Below are positions 25,262 to 36,012 of a stretch of DNA of 64,000 nt, piece after piece. Under the pieces are notes generated by a model. That model saw nothing but the letters and a program-made list of their open reading frames with translations, was not told the origin of the DNA and did no database searches. The translations under genes were made by a program, and so were the position numbers. The DNA comes from Polytrichum commune (lineage: Eukaryota > Streptophyta > Polytrichopsida > Polytrichales > Polytrichaceae). Each line of letters starts with the position of its first letter. Within the stretch, counting starts at the first letter, position 1. The stretch spans positions 2,478,001 through 2,542,000 of the forward strand of contig OX485806.1 of NCBI GenBank assembly GCA_950295325.1. The letters run 5' to 3'.

Positions 25262-25545
25262 GTAGCTTAGTACATGCTTCCACTATATCGATTCAGTCTT
25301 TGTCTACCTCTTTGGATGTTTGTTGCTTTTGCGCTAAATAAAGAAGACATGGAGACGCTTGAATCCACTCTTCTGTGTCATGTAATTTTCTCTAGTTATG
25401 ACCGGCTGAAATGTTGATCGATATTTTTGAGTGTAGCATATAGAGGGGAGCATAAATCGAAAGGACCTCAAGTAGGTTTCACGCTTGGGTGTCCTACGCT
25501 GGTCACCATAGAGCTTCATGCTTGTTTCTGTCTGCGATGAAGTTT
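25262..25545 (+). repeat. ISG12-upstream-like fragment, dispersed copy 1
   Basis: Related to 17180-17530 upstream of ISG12-like copy A: it shares CTTAGTACATGC, ATTCAGTCTTTGTCT, GCTTGAATCCA, GGGTGTCCTACG and CTTCATGCTTGTTTCTGTCTG in order. It ends in a short telomere-like run (TTTAGGG variants, 25553-25575). A further copy lies at 61195-61520. No exon accompanies either. Confidence 0.6.
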
Positions 25546-25845
25546 GTGAAGGGTTTAGGGTTTAGGATTTAGGATTAGAGATTGTTGTCCTTTAAGGGGC
25601 TGGTTTACATCAAGGATCATGAAGTCGTCCCATGCTCCTCTAGAAAATGTGATTGGTCGTTGAACTTGTGCCGGGTCCAGTCGGTTTAGAGTAAGGAAAC
25701 AAAATGTAAGAGTGACCATGGAATTTCTGGTTCCCAAAAGGTTTATATTTAGGCCTACATTATTCATTGTCATGGTCCAACGGGTTTAGTGCTGAGAGAG
25801 GCAAAAGAGGTTCTCGTTGCAAATGTCAAGGGACCATGACAGAGA

Positions 25846-26279
25846 AATGTCATTTAATTAATTATTATTAATTTTTTACGGTTTCCCAGCCAAATGCTAT
25901 TGTAGTTAAGAGGAACGAAGGGAAGAAGAAGGGGGAGTAAGTAAAAAAGTAAAAAAATAAATCTCAAAATTGCCCTTGTAGAAATGTAGTGTATAATATA
26001 AACTACAAATACGCATACACATACACATAAGTGCACATGTATGTGTCTATTGATACGGATGAACCCCTCAAGGGGCCAAAGGCTATGTACAAGGATTGTG
26101 ACCTTTTATGAACCAATAAAACTTGTAAAGACACATCCATCGATGTGCTATTTAAACGGATTGTTCCCTATGTAATAAAGCATTATTGATTGAAAGTTTA
26201 CCTCGTACAAGAATATCCAATTAGGTGATTAGGTTTCATTACATTATGTATTGGCAAGAGTAAAGTCTAGGATATAATA
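25846..26279 (+). mobile_element. Probable 5' LTR and leader of Copia copy 1
   Basis: The stretch ends immediately before a tRNA-Met primer binding site and contains CTATTTAAAC (TATA-like) and two AATAAA-type signals, as an LTR should. The left boundary is a guess based on a TGTCATTTAATT start. No matching 3' LTR was found downstream of 35.6 kb, so boundaries are weak. Confidence 0.4.
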
Positions 26280-26291
26280 TGGTATCAGAGC
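26280..26291 (+). other. Primer binding site, initiator tRNA-Met type (Copia copy 1)
   Basis: TGGTATCAGAGC is the standard plant Copia primer binding site, complementary to the 3' end of initiator tRNA-Met. The same site is at 62237-62248 in copy 2. Confidence 0.85.
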
Positions 26292-26371
26292 GTGATCATA
26301 AAAAAGAAAGCATGTTTATTGCAAGTTTGTGATGCTCTTGTAAAATCACTTATCCCATTTTACAAATGTAG

Positions 26372-27203
26372 AACATCATGGCATCCAAATCAATCAATTT
26401 GATGGCATGAATTTCATACATGGAAAATTGGAATGGAGATGGTGTTGTTGGACAAAGATTTGTTCAGACATGCGGATGGCTCGGAAGTACGACTAACGAC
26501 TCCAACAAATCAACCAACATGGGATAAGAAAGATAGCAAGGCGAGAGCAAACATATTGCTTGCTTTGAAAGATGTTCAACTTTCACATCTTAATAAATGC
26601 AAAACATCAAAAGAAGTTTGGGATATGCTAATGAATATATATGAAACTTCTCATGCTCAAACAAAAATGTACTACAATAAACAATTGTATACATTAAAAA
26701 TGTTGGAGGAAGATATGATAGCAAATCATGTAAACACATTCCGTACTCTGATTGATAATTTAGCAAGTACGGGAACCAATGTAAGTGATAATGATGTGCT
26801 ATTGTACTTTTGGGCTCTTTGCCCAAATCCTATGAAGGATTAGTAGTTTCCATAAGTGGTCAACCCAATTTAACACTAGAAGGTATTGTAAATCTCTTTT
26901 TATAAGAGGAAACAAAGAGAAAATCCAAAGGGCCTCAAAGCCTTATACTCTAACGAGAAATCATTCAATGGAAATTTGAAATTTCCGAAGAGGAGCTTTG
27001 TGACTATTAACAAAACCCTTCATTCAAAAAATAAGGGAAATTGTCTTCATTGTGGCAAGGCCAACCACCACATCGAGGATTGTAGGATTCGCCTTCAAGA
27101 GGAAAAAGGGAAACCCGGTCACCAAGCCTATTTAGTCTTTTAAACACTAAATTATTTACGGTGGCCTTGGCGTTGAAGACACACCGAGTGACAAGTGGTA
27201 CCT
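26372..27203 (+). pseudogene. Copia gag remnant, copy 1
   Basis: The open stretch 26433-26843 encodes a Copia Gag (UBN2-type) core with KEVWDMLMNIYETSHAQTKM, and a zinc-knuckle stretch follows near 27040-27080. The frame breaks near 26800, where the antisense copy at 60973-60767 still reads LLGPLPKSYEGL in the correct frame. Stops and a frameshift also precede 26433. The same late frameshift is present in copy 2, so both derive from one already broken ancestor. A solo LTR interrupts the element at 27204. Confidence 0.85.
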
Positions 27204-29149
27204 TGTGAGCCCAAAATGGTGCCCACATGTGTGGTTAACTTTAAACGTTATTAGGAGTTTGTCTTTTTTTATTGTGATTGCTATTTCAAAACTAAAAAGA
27301 GTGTAACCCTTGGGTTTAGTGTGTTTTTGTGTTAGCAAGTGATTTACGTCATTGGTGTGTTGAGAGGGGGTTAGCGTTAATTAGATTTAGTTAAAGTAAT
27401 GGTAGTTAGTGCTTTTGTTATTAGGAAAGAGAATGTGAGCTAGGGGGCTTAAGGCTGGGTTAGGTGCCCGAATTGGGCTTAGAGGCTGCCCACATTGGGA
27501 CCGGGGGCTGGTGGAATTGGGTTGTGGCTTGGTTAGAATCAGGGGGGGTAGGCCTTGTAATTCGGAGCAAGCTGGATTTTCGGATGGATCAGTTGCGAGG
27601 CAGCCAGGAGCGGCAACTCGCCACAGAGAGCTCTCTCTAAAAATTTTGTGCGATGGAGGAGGGGGCTGACGGCCGAAGCCCGGAGAGCTGGCTTTGTTGA
27701 AGGCCGAAGCCGAGCTGGGCTTTGAGGTCAGAGTCGCCGAACTATAGACTGAATGCTAAAAGCTCTGAGAGCTGGGTTGAAGGCCGAAGCCGAGCTGGGC
27801 TTTGAGGTCAGAGTCGCCGAACTATAGACTGAATGCTAAAAGCTCTGAGAGCTGGGTTGAAGGCCGAAGCCGAGCTGGGCTTTGAGGTCAGAGTCGCCGA
27901 ACTATAGACTGAATGCTAAAAGCTCTGAGAGCTGGGTTGAAGGCCGAAGCCGAGCTGGGCTTTGAGGTCAGAGTCGCCGAACTATAGACTGAATGCTAAA
28001 AGCTCTGAGAGCTGGGTTGAAGGCTGAAGCCGAGCTAGGCTTTGAGGTCAGAGTTGCCAAACTATAGACTGAATGCTAAAAGCTCTGAGAGCTGGCTTTG
28101 TTGAAGGCCGAAGCCGAGCTGGGCTTTGAGGTCAGAGTCGCCAAACTATAGACTGAATGCTAAAAGCTCTGAGAGCTGGCTTTGTTGAAGGCCGAAGCTG
28201 AGCTGGGCTTTGAGGTCAGAGTCGCCGAACTATAGACTGAATGCTAAAAGCTCTGAGAGCTGAGTTGAAGGCCGAAGCCGAGCTGGGCTTTGAGGTCAGA
28301 GTCGCCGAACTATAGACTGAATGCTACAAGCTCTGAGAGCTGGGTTGAAGGCTGAAGCCGAGCTAGGCTTTGAGGTCAGAGTTGCCAAACTATAGACTGA
28401 ATGCTAAAAGCTCTGAGAGCTGGCTTTGTTGAAGGCCGAAGCCGAGCTGGGCTTTGAGGTCAGAGTCGCCAAACTATAGACTGAATGCTAAAAGCTCTGA
28501 GAGCTGGCTTTGTTGAAGGCCGAAGCTGAGCTGGGCTTTGAGGTCAGAGTCGCCGAACTATAGACTGAATGCTAAAAGCTCTGAGAGCTGAGTTGAAGGC
28601 CGAAGCCAAGAGAGTTGGGTTGAAGGCCGAAGCCGAGCTGGTGACACAGAGATGGACTGGAGTCTGAGGTCCGTAGCAACTGGCCAACCGAGCAGGTGAC
28701 GGGCAATGAAGGGTCTGACTCTGAGCCCCAAACATCGTATAATGCCGGAGTCAATAGGTGCACTGAGATTAAATTAGGGGTAGGGACTAGTAGTTTTGAG
28801 ACTAAATTATGTTATAGTCTAATTAGGTAGGCTTAATATGAAGTATTTAGCTAGGGAATTAGGTTATTAAAGGGTGAAGGCCACAAGGTGTTAGAAGGTG
28901 GCATTGGGGGGTTGGACTTGTGGTTGAGTTGTGTGGGGTTGTAATAGAGTACGCTAATAGGGCCATTATAGAGAAGAGTGTTTTTCAACACTTGTAATCT
29001 TATCGTGGAATGAATTGGGGTGCCAAAAATTGATGTGAGATGCAATGGAGGTTAATGACATTGGGAAGATTTAGCTAGGTTAGCATGAATGTGATCCCCA
29101 TGCCCTCACCCGGACTACGACGCATAAAGGTGGGTGGTTTGGCCTCACA
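27204..29149 (+). mobile_element. Solo LTR, family E, copy 2, inserted in Copia
   Basis: A 1946-bp unit with ends TGTGAG and CTCACA, flanked by the perfect 5-bp duplication TACCT (27199-27203 and 29150-29154) inside Copia sequence. Removing it restores collinearity with the intact stretch at 63475-63500. It begins TGTGAGCCCAAAATGGTGCC and ends in CTCACCCGGACTACGACGCA followed by a short tail. The centre is an 80-bp tandem array that is absent from the other two copies. Confidence 0.9.
27665..28640 (+). repeat. 80-bp tandem array with higher-order structure
   Basis: About 12 units built on GAAGGCCGAAGCCGAGCTGG, TTTGAGGTCAGAGTCGCC and GACTGAATGCTAAAAGCTCT. Basic period is 80 bp; some units are 4 bp longer through GGCTTTGTTG in place of GGGTTG. 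Variant units carrying AGCTAGGC and GTTGCCAAAC recur about 330 bp apart (near 28035 and 28365), so blocks of four units were copied together. The array lies wholly inside the solo LTR. Confidence 0.92.
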
Positions 29150-29154
29150 TACCT

Positions 29155-29890
29155 TGATTCCGGAGAAGCTCAACACATGACGTCACACTTTGTGTGGTTT
29201 GTGTCCTACACCCATAACTTAACAAAGGATCGAGTTTACTTGGGCAACAACTCAAAGTCATGATATTAAAGGACGAGGGACTGTTATGATCACACTAGAT
29301 AGTGGAGAAGCTAGGACAATTGAGAATGTCCTACATATGTTGGCTTTAAAAAAAAGTTTAATTCCCGTTAGTATAGTTATGGATTTAGTCTACCAAGTAG
29401 AATCCACAACGGACTCATGCCTTGTAAAGGACTAAGAGGGTAAAACATTAATTACCTCGGGAAGAAGGGTAGGTAACCTATATTAACTAGGGACCTCCCA
29501 TACCCACAATCATAGCTTGTCTCATGTCGTAAGTGACTTAAAATTCTACCAACGTAAAGTTATGGCACTAAAGGATGGGTCACCCTAGTTTACACAACCT
29601 AAAATGAATGTACGAAGATAGATTAGTACACAAATTTCAAATAAAATCCCCAAATTTAGAAATTATTCCTTTATGTTATAGTTGTTTGAAGGGAAAACAA
29701 AGTCATAAGAAGTTTCCTAACTGGGGAAGGCGGTGAGCTATAAATGTATTAGAAATAGTTCATTCCGACATATGTGCTCACCTTCAAACATTTTCTCATG
29801 GGGGTACAAAATATTTTGTCACATTTATAGATGACTTCTCCCAAAAATGTGTGGTCACATTCTCAATGGGGGAACCTTAGAGGCCTTTAA
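29155..29890 (+). pseudogene. Copia GAG-pre-integrase and integrase start, copy 1
   Basis: Collinear with 63480-64000 and, inverted, with 24438-24990. It encodes a GAG-pre-integrase region and the first part of the integrase core, with frameshifts and stops. The integrase frame is interrupted at 29890 by the Harbinger element and resumes at 33584. Confidence 0.75.
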
Positions 29891-30411
29891 GGGCCGGTTT
29901 ACACTACGGTGGAGAAGGCCTCCGGTCGGTCAAGAATGCTTGGCCAAGACATGGTTATATGAGGCAAATGGTGAATGTGCCGGAGAAGAATTAAAAGCAA
30001 TAAAATATTTCTTAAGGAGTCTTGACCGGTTGAAGTCTAAACACCTAGAGAAGAAGTTTAGCGGAGAAGTCCACCGGAGAAGAGAAGTTCACCTAATGGT
30101 GAAGATTTTTTGTGATAAAAAACCATAATTCTCTACATTCACATTGTATCAAAAGATTTCAACAAGAATTGTGTTCATAAGAATTGTGTAATATAATGTT
30201 CAATTTTATTCAAAAGATAATGAAAATTGCCAAATTGCTAATTGTCAAGTTTGGCCTATGTAGGAAATAAATGTCTCCTTGGGTGTTTAAGAATGAAGAG
30301 GGGAAAACCCATACACATTGGACAAAGCACTACTCTTTGGTATTATTTAAGACATGATCTCCTCTTAATCATCCTCATCAATTTTTCTCTTCTTATCTTT
30401 GATCTTCAATC

Positions 30412-31815
30412 ATGGATAATCGAAGAAGAGAGATTTTGTGCTCTCTTATGATCTTTATGGTTTTGAAGTATTTTATCGTTTCAACTATGGCGATACAAAA
30501 AACCATCATGTATCACCATAATGCTTCAATTATGATGATGGCATATTTTTTGTAAGGGAGCAAGGAGAGGGTGGTGTGGAAATTTGACCGGCCAAGTGGA
30601 TATGTGTCACAATTTCTTCTTGGATCATATAATGCAAAAATGTTCAAAATCGTGTACGGGTGAGTAAGCCTACTTTTTTTTATTTATGTCATTTGCTTGG
30701 ACCCATGTTGAGCAAGAAATATACAAAATAAAGACTTTGTATTCAAATAGAATGTAGAATTTCTTTGACATTGCATCGATTGGCAACCGGTGATACTTTG
30801 CATACACTTGCCGATTTGTATGGTATTTCAAAGTCAAGTGCTTCAATCATAGTGAGAGAAATATGTGAGGGTATTAAAAGTGTTTTGAGGCCTTTGGTTT
30901 TTCCTAAACCAACATTGTCAAGAATGAAGCAAATAGCTTTAGAGTTTGAGAGTTTGCATGGAATTCAATATATTTTAGGGACAATAGATGAGAGTCACAT
31001 TCCAATCATAGCTCCTAGTATAGATCATGCTTCATATTATTGTAGGAAGGAATTTTATTCGGTTTTACTTCAAGGTGTAGTGAATTCTTAATGCAAATTT
31101 TGGAATTATGATTTTGGGTGGGCCGGTAGTATACATGATTGGGTCCTATTTCAAAAATCAGAAATTGGAAAGAGAACTATGAATGAAACATTTTTACCAT
31201 ATAAGCTTATTGGAGATGCTGTATATCCTATGCGCCCATGGTTCTATACACCATTCAAGGGAGAAATAACATTAGAATTTCATTCAATCAAGCACAAGAA
31301 TGGCGGTGGAGCGTGCATTTGGAATGTTAAAGGGGAGGTGGAGGATTCTACTTAAGAAGATTGACATGCCACTACGTAGCATTCCGGGTATGGTAACCGC
31401 TTGCCTTTGCCTTCACAATTTATGCCTAATTCATGCTGATGAGTTTGACATGAATTGGGCAAGAAGTGCTGAAGAAGAGTTGAAGAAAATATCTCTACAA
31501 AACTTTGGTGATTTTAGAAATGTGAATTTGTTCCATGTGTTAGAATCCGACATTAGTGAAATGAGGAACATACAAAGAGAAGTAGTACAAATAGAATTCA
31601 ATGACATTGATACAAGTGATATGGACATGACTTTTGAGCTTGAAAAAAATGTTGTTGAAACAAGAAGAGATAGAGATGAGAGGACAAAATTTTTGTTGAA
31701 TAAAACAACTGAATTTCACTTTATGCTAGTAGATATCTATTATAAAGTGCAGTTGAAGAGAAAAGCTAAGGTAGTATTTCCAGAAGATGTTAGCATGGAA
31801 AATGATGATATCTAG
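30412..31815 (+). pseudogene. Harbinger (HARBI1-like, DDE_Tnp_4) transposase, inactivated
   Basis: Exon 1 30412-30659 (GG/gtgagt) and exon 2 from 30758 fit one frame. N-terminal half: VVWKFDRPSGYVSQFLLGS, then a helix-turn-helix stretch TLADLYGISKSSASIIVREI. Catalytic motifs of the DDE nuclease: GTIDESHIP (first Asp), LIGDAVYP (second Asp) and RMAVERAFGMLKGRW (Glu). Lesions: in-frame TAA at 30553-30555, TAA at 31089-31091 where related proteins have a sense codon before CKFWNYDFG, and a one-base frameshift near 31275. The C-terminal tail after 31430 is acidic and less conserved. Each lesion alone would block a full protein. The start ATG is the first after the left end that is in frame with the domain. 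Confidence 0.9.
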
Positions 31816-33161
31816 AGCTTCTCAATAAGGCGATCCATTTGCTGATCCACCTTTTGAAGCAATTCATTAGTTCTAGCAAAGTGATCTAACATTGCTACAC
31901 TATTATCTACCATTTTACCAAAGTAATGCAAAGCTTGGTCCTGGAACTTGTTCTTCATTGAGGCAGATGATGGTTCGGATTGAAGAGTACCAACCGGTTG
32001 TAAAACATCGTCATTAGCATTTGCTGAATTTTCTTGTCCTCCTATACTAGTGTTATCCATTGTAGTAGCACTAACGTGTTTCATAACGGAACCGGCATGA
32101 TGTCACCAATGATCAATTGAATCATAAAACTTACACTCATGCCGGTCATTCCCTGAAATCGAGTTAGCAAGTTTGTCCTCTTTATATTGCTTGAAAACCG
32201 TCTCGAATTTCTTTCGACATACCTCGGCCGTGCGTGAAAATCCTAGAATTGCAACTATCATCCGTGCTTGAAGTCGAACCCATGTATCAATACCTAATCA
32301 ATATCAACAATGTCATTAGTAGCTTACATGCTCATGTACACGAAAACATGATAAAATGCCCAAAAAATAAGCTCTAAGCCTTCAAAATGGCTTTGAAAAA
32401 ATTACTTCAGCATGTAGAGCTAGAGTGAGAAGTATATAAATACAATTCCAAGAGGATTGGGATACAAGGAGAAGGTGGGGATGGATGGCTAGCCCGAGTG
32501 GCTTGGGTTAAGGGTGGGCATGAGGTCCCCGGGTCAATCCTTGGTGGAAGGATTTTGCCAAAATTCCTCCAAGGCCAATTTCAAACTCCAATGGGGGGGA
32601 AAGGGGAGGCCAATATTGTGGCCTTTACTCGACTACGAGCGAAGGCAAAGGCATCGAAAGGCATTAGTCTTTTGCTGAAATCCCTAACTTCTTATAAAAA
32701 AAATTTGCAAAATTTTTTAGCAACGTACCTTGTTTTCTTGCATTCTTTTCAAATTCTGTATGCATCTCCCCACGCATAGAAATCAATTGCTCAACTTCGC
32801 TATCCAACCAATTTTTCTTCTTCTCTCCTTCTCCTTCATCTTCTTCTTCACCTTCTTCACCTTCTACCTTCACCTTGGTGGCTCTCCTCTTGGCCGGAGC
32901 TTTCTTCTTTGCTATTGGACCTCTCTTCTTCCTTGTGGTCTCAATCGGCCGTTCCACAATTTCTACATCATTCTCTTCCTCTATCTCTCTTCCTCCTTCA
33001 AACTCTTCCCTCAAATTCCTTGCAAGTGGAGAAGGGTGTTGAACATAAGCCCTAAAAGCACATCCTGGAAATTGCCTTGAGGGCTCAAAATAATTCTCAC
33101 TACCAATGAGGTCATCCTCATCTTGGCTACTACCAAATTGAAATTGTGAATAACCAGCCAT
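31812..33161 (-). pseudogene. Harbinger accessory Myb/SANT (trihelix-like) protein, inactivated
   Basis: Exon 1 33161-32729 and exon 2 32293-31812 on the minus strand, with intron boundaries AACAAG/GTACGT and TTGATTAG/GTATTG. Order: acidic N-terminus, a Lys/Arg-rich basic segment (TTRKKRGPIAKKKAPAKRR), then the SANT-like helices starting NWLDSEVEQLISMRGEM and continuing in exon 2 with KKFETVFKQYKEDK. A C-terminal helix (LHYFGKMVDNSVAMLDHFAR) may mediate oligomerisation. In Harbinger elements this protein brings the transposase to the ends. A TGA at 32105-32103 replaces the second Trp of a WW pair, so it is truncated. The intron hosts a SINE-like insertion. Confidence 0.85.
32478..32705 (+). 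mobile_element. tRNA-derived SINE-like insertion in the Harbinger intron
   Basis: Begins with an A-box-like segment (GGCTAGCCCGAGTGGC) and, about 35 bp later, a B-box-like segment (CGGGTCAATCC), the internal pol III promoter pattern of tRNA-derived SINEs. It ends in an A-rich tail after CTTATAAAAAAAA. A clear target duplication was not found, so the boundaries are approximate. Confidence 0.6.
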
Positions 33162-33583
33162 TGCGAAAAAAAATTACACAAAAAAAAATCGCTAAGGAGC
33201 TACTACAGCAGAGAGAGAGAGAGAGAGAAGCTTGCCAACACCTTAGGTTTTTAAAAAAACCAGATCTGAAATCTACGGTCCACATCTATTTTTGAAAATT
33301 AATTTTTTATTGAGTTGGGCTTCTCCGGAGGAAGAGTTTCTTGTCCGGCCTCAAGAGGCCGGACAAAAAACTCCTCCTCCGGAGAAGCCCAACTCCAAAA
33401 AGTGCCGCCATGTAGGCGGCCATGTCATTTTATCATCCATGAGAAAAGTTCACCACCATTGTTTTCTTCACCTAGTGTAAACACCCACCGGTCAAGGGTT
33501 GCATTTTCGACCAATCACAATTGAGAAACGCCCTTTTTTTCATGACCGGTGGACTTCTCCACCGTAGTGTAAACCGGCCCTAA

Positions 33584-35640
33584 GGCTTACAAAGCAATGG
33601 TGAAGCTACAAGTGGGAAAAACAAAATCTAAAAATGCTAAGGATTGACAACAGTACATGTTTGGAGCATTTAATTTCTTTTGTTTAGACAATGGCATAAT
33701 TCACCAAACAATTAATCTTTATATCCTGAACAAAATGATGTAGCAGAGTGTAAAAATTGCACCATAATGGAATGTGTGCGTAGTATGTTAACAAGTGCTA
33801 AATTACCCAATATATTTTGGGTTGAAGTTGTGTCCATTGCCATATACCTACAAAATCAATTACTTACCTCCACCCTTGAGAATAAAACCCGTAAAGAAGT
33901 ATAGTTGGGTAGAAAACCAAGTGTAGCCCACCTACGTGTTTTTGGGAATAAAACATATCCTCTCATCCCAAAGGAAAAGAAGAAGAAATGAAACTCAAAA
34001 ATCCTTGCGTGCATCCTTATTGGATATAATGAGAATGTTAAGGGATATCGTTTGTACAACCTTGACACCAAATCCGTCATCATTTGTAATAATGTAGCAT
34101 TTAATAAAGACACCTGCAACCAAGAAGGAGCACAACCATTGGGAAATGATACGTTCATTGATTTACAACCTTTATTGTTGGATGAAGACCAAACTTAAAA
34201 GGAAGGTGTCCAAAACCCCCCACAGGGCCAACCACAACAAAATGCCCCTTAATCAATTACCTACTAGCCGTAAAACGGTTGGTTGTAATTGGGACTTTAA
34301 AATAAAATATAAAGCTAATGGAGAAATTGACCTCTATAAGGCTAGACTTGCAACAAAATCTCAAGTTAAAGGGTAGATTACCATGACACTTTTTCACCCG
34401 TAGTCAAAATTACTACCCTTCACGACATTTTTGCTATAGTGTCCATACTTAATTTAGAAATCCACCAAATAAATGTCATAACGGCCTTTTTTTTTAATGA
34501 ATTTGATAGAAATTATCTTTATGGACCAACCAGGAAGGGTATGTCGTTGAGGGTGATGTGTATCTTGTATGTTAATTAGCCAAAGGCTTATATGGTCTTA
34601 GATAATCTAAACGGGCATGACACAAAAAGATAAATTTCTCCCTTACCCAAGTTCAAAAATTTATCCAAAGTCATGCCGATAGCATCGTCTATAGAAAGAG
34701 GGAGGGAGAATCATATGTCATCTTGGCTTTATATGTGGACGATGCCATTCTATATACTAACAATTTAGATTTCTTGAAGCATACTAAAAAGGTCTTATCT
34801 CAACAGTTTGAAATGAAAGATTTTGGTGAAGTGCACTAATGTCTAGGTTTACAAGTCATACGTAACAGAGAAAATAGAACCATCCATTTGAGTCAACAAG
34901 AAAATATATAGAAAATATTCTTGAGAGGTTTAATATGAAAAAGTGTAAACCTTCATTTACACCCATGGAGGCCAATGTAAAACCATCAAGAGACATGTGT
35001 CCCCAATCACTCGAAGAAGAACAATTCATGGCCAAAATTCCATATTGAAGAGTGGTGGGATGTCTTGTATATGCCATGATTTGTACCCAACCAGATATTG
35101 CATTTGTGGTTGAAATTGTAAGCCAATATTTAGAGGGCCTAAGTGTCAAGTATTGCAGTGTCATCAAGTGAATTATGAGGAACCTACATGATACTGCTAC
35201 TCATGGAGTACACTATGGTCCAAGTACCAATGGAGAAGACACTGAAGTGGTTGGCTATTGTGGCACCGATTGGGCGGGTGATATGGGTGGTTGTAAATCA
35301 ACAACCGTGTATTGTTTTCTATTTGGTCAAGGGGCCTTTAGTTGGCATAGTAAAAAAACAACCAACGGTGACCCTCTCAAGTACGGAGGCGGAATACATG
35401 GCTTCAACAAATGCAACTAAAGAAGCTCTATGGCTTCAACCATTTTGTAAGGATATTGGATTTAACCAAGTTAAAGCAACTACCATATTTTTTGACAACC
35501 AAAGTTGTATCCCTTTAACCCAAAATCCTAAGTTCCATGCAAGAACGAAACATGTGGAAATTCATCGTCACTTTGTACAAGAAAAAATACTTAGTAGATA
35601 AGTGGAAATCAAAAACTACAGTACAGAAGTGCAATATGTG
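33584..35640 (+). pseudogene. Copia pol remainder (integrase, reverse transcriptase, RNase H), copy 1
   Basis: Continues the integrase interrupted at 29890. Recognisable in order: integrase C-terminal part (33600-34100), reverse transcriptase start (WDFKIKYKANGEIDLYKARL, 34287-34350), the catalytic LYVDDAI box near 34730-34750, and RNase H (SSTEAEYMA near 35380, FFDNQSCI near 35495, ARTKHVEIH near 35540). Many stops and frameshifts separate them. No 3' LTR follows. The sequence ends near a short telomere-like run (AAACCCT)3 at 35675-35699. Confidence 0.88.
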
Positions 35641-35825
35641 GATTTCTCAATTAATTTGGCCTCATCACCTAAACGTTAAACCCTAAACCCTAAACCCTTA
35701 AAGGATGTGGGGTCTGAAATAGAGTTATGCTTAAAGTCTCTAAAACATCCATGGTTTGGCAAGGAGTTTCAATGACTCACTTTTGACATATTATTCTGAT
35801 TAAGAAGTGTTCAAGTGGTGTCAGA

Positions 35826-36012
35826 ACCCCAAATTTTAGTGGAATGAATGGGAGGTGCTTGATTTCGCCCAAAAGATGGCTATTAAAATATTGAATTCCA
35901 TGGCAAAATGTTGAAGACACCTTAAATGGTGTACGCAAAGAGTTTGAGAAGGAGTTCAATTTTATATAGCCGTCTTTTGGCCAAAGTCAAATGCCTCCCC
36001 TTCATTCCACTA
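35826..36012. repeat. Palindromic segment with 55-bp arms
   Basis: The left arm AAATTTTAGTGGAATGAATG to about 35880 and its complement ending at 36012 (CATTCCACTAAAATTT) can fold into a hairpin with a loop of about 75 bp. A deleted version lies at 24355-24437. Confidence 0.75.

Larger units (their letters stand above)
29891..33580. mobile_element. PIF/Harbinger transposon, nearly complete, nested in Copia
   Basis: A 3690-bp element with perfect 27-bp inverted ends beginning GGGCCGGTTTACACTACGGT, flanked by TAA on both sides (29888-29890 and 33581-33583), the 3-bp TWA target duplication typical of the superfamily. It carries the two expected genes in convergent orientation: a DDE transposase on plus (30412-31815) and a Myb/SANT trihelix protein on minus (31812-33161). 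Both are inactivated. The insertion splits the Copia integrase, and removing it plus one TAA restores the reading across the junction. Confidence 0.95.

Noticed and set aside
29847-30128. 93-codon open frame across the left end of the Harbinger element
   Set aside because: It runs from Copia into the transposon end and is a chance frame over the insertion junction.
35675-35699. Telomere-like (AAACCCT)3 run, with similar runs near 25553 and 61522
   Set aside because: Only two to four units each, too short to claim an interstitial telomere or a chromosome end.
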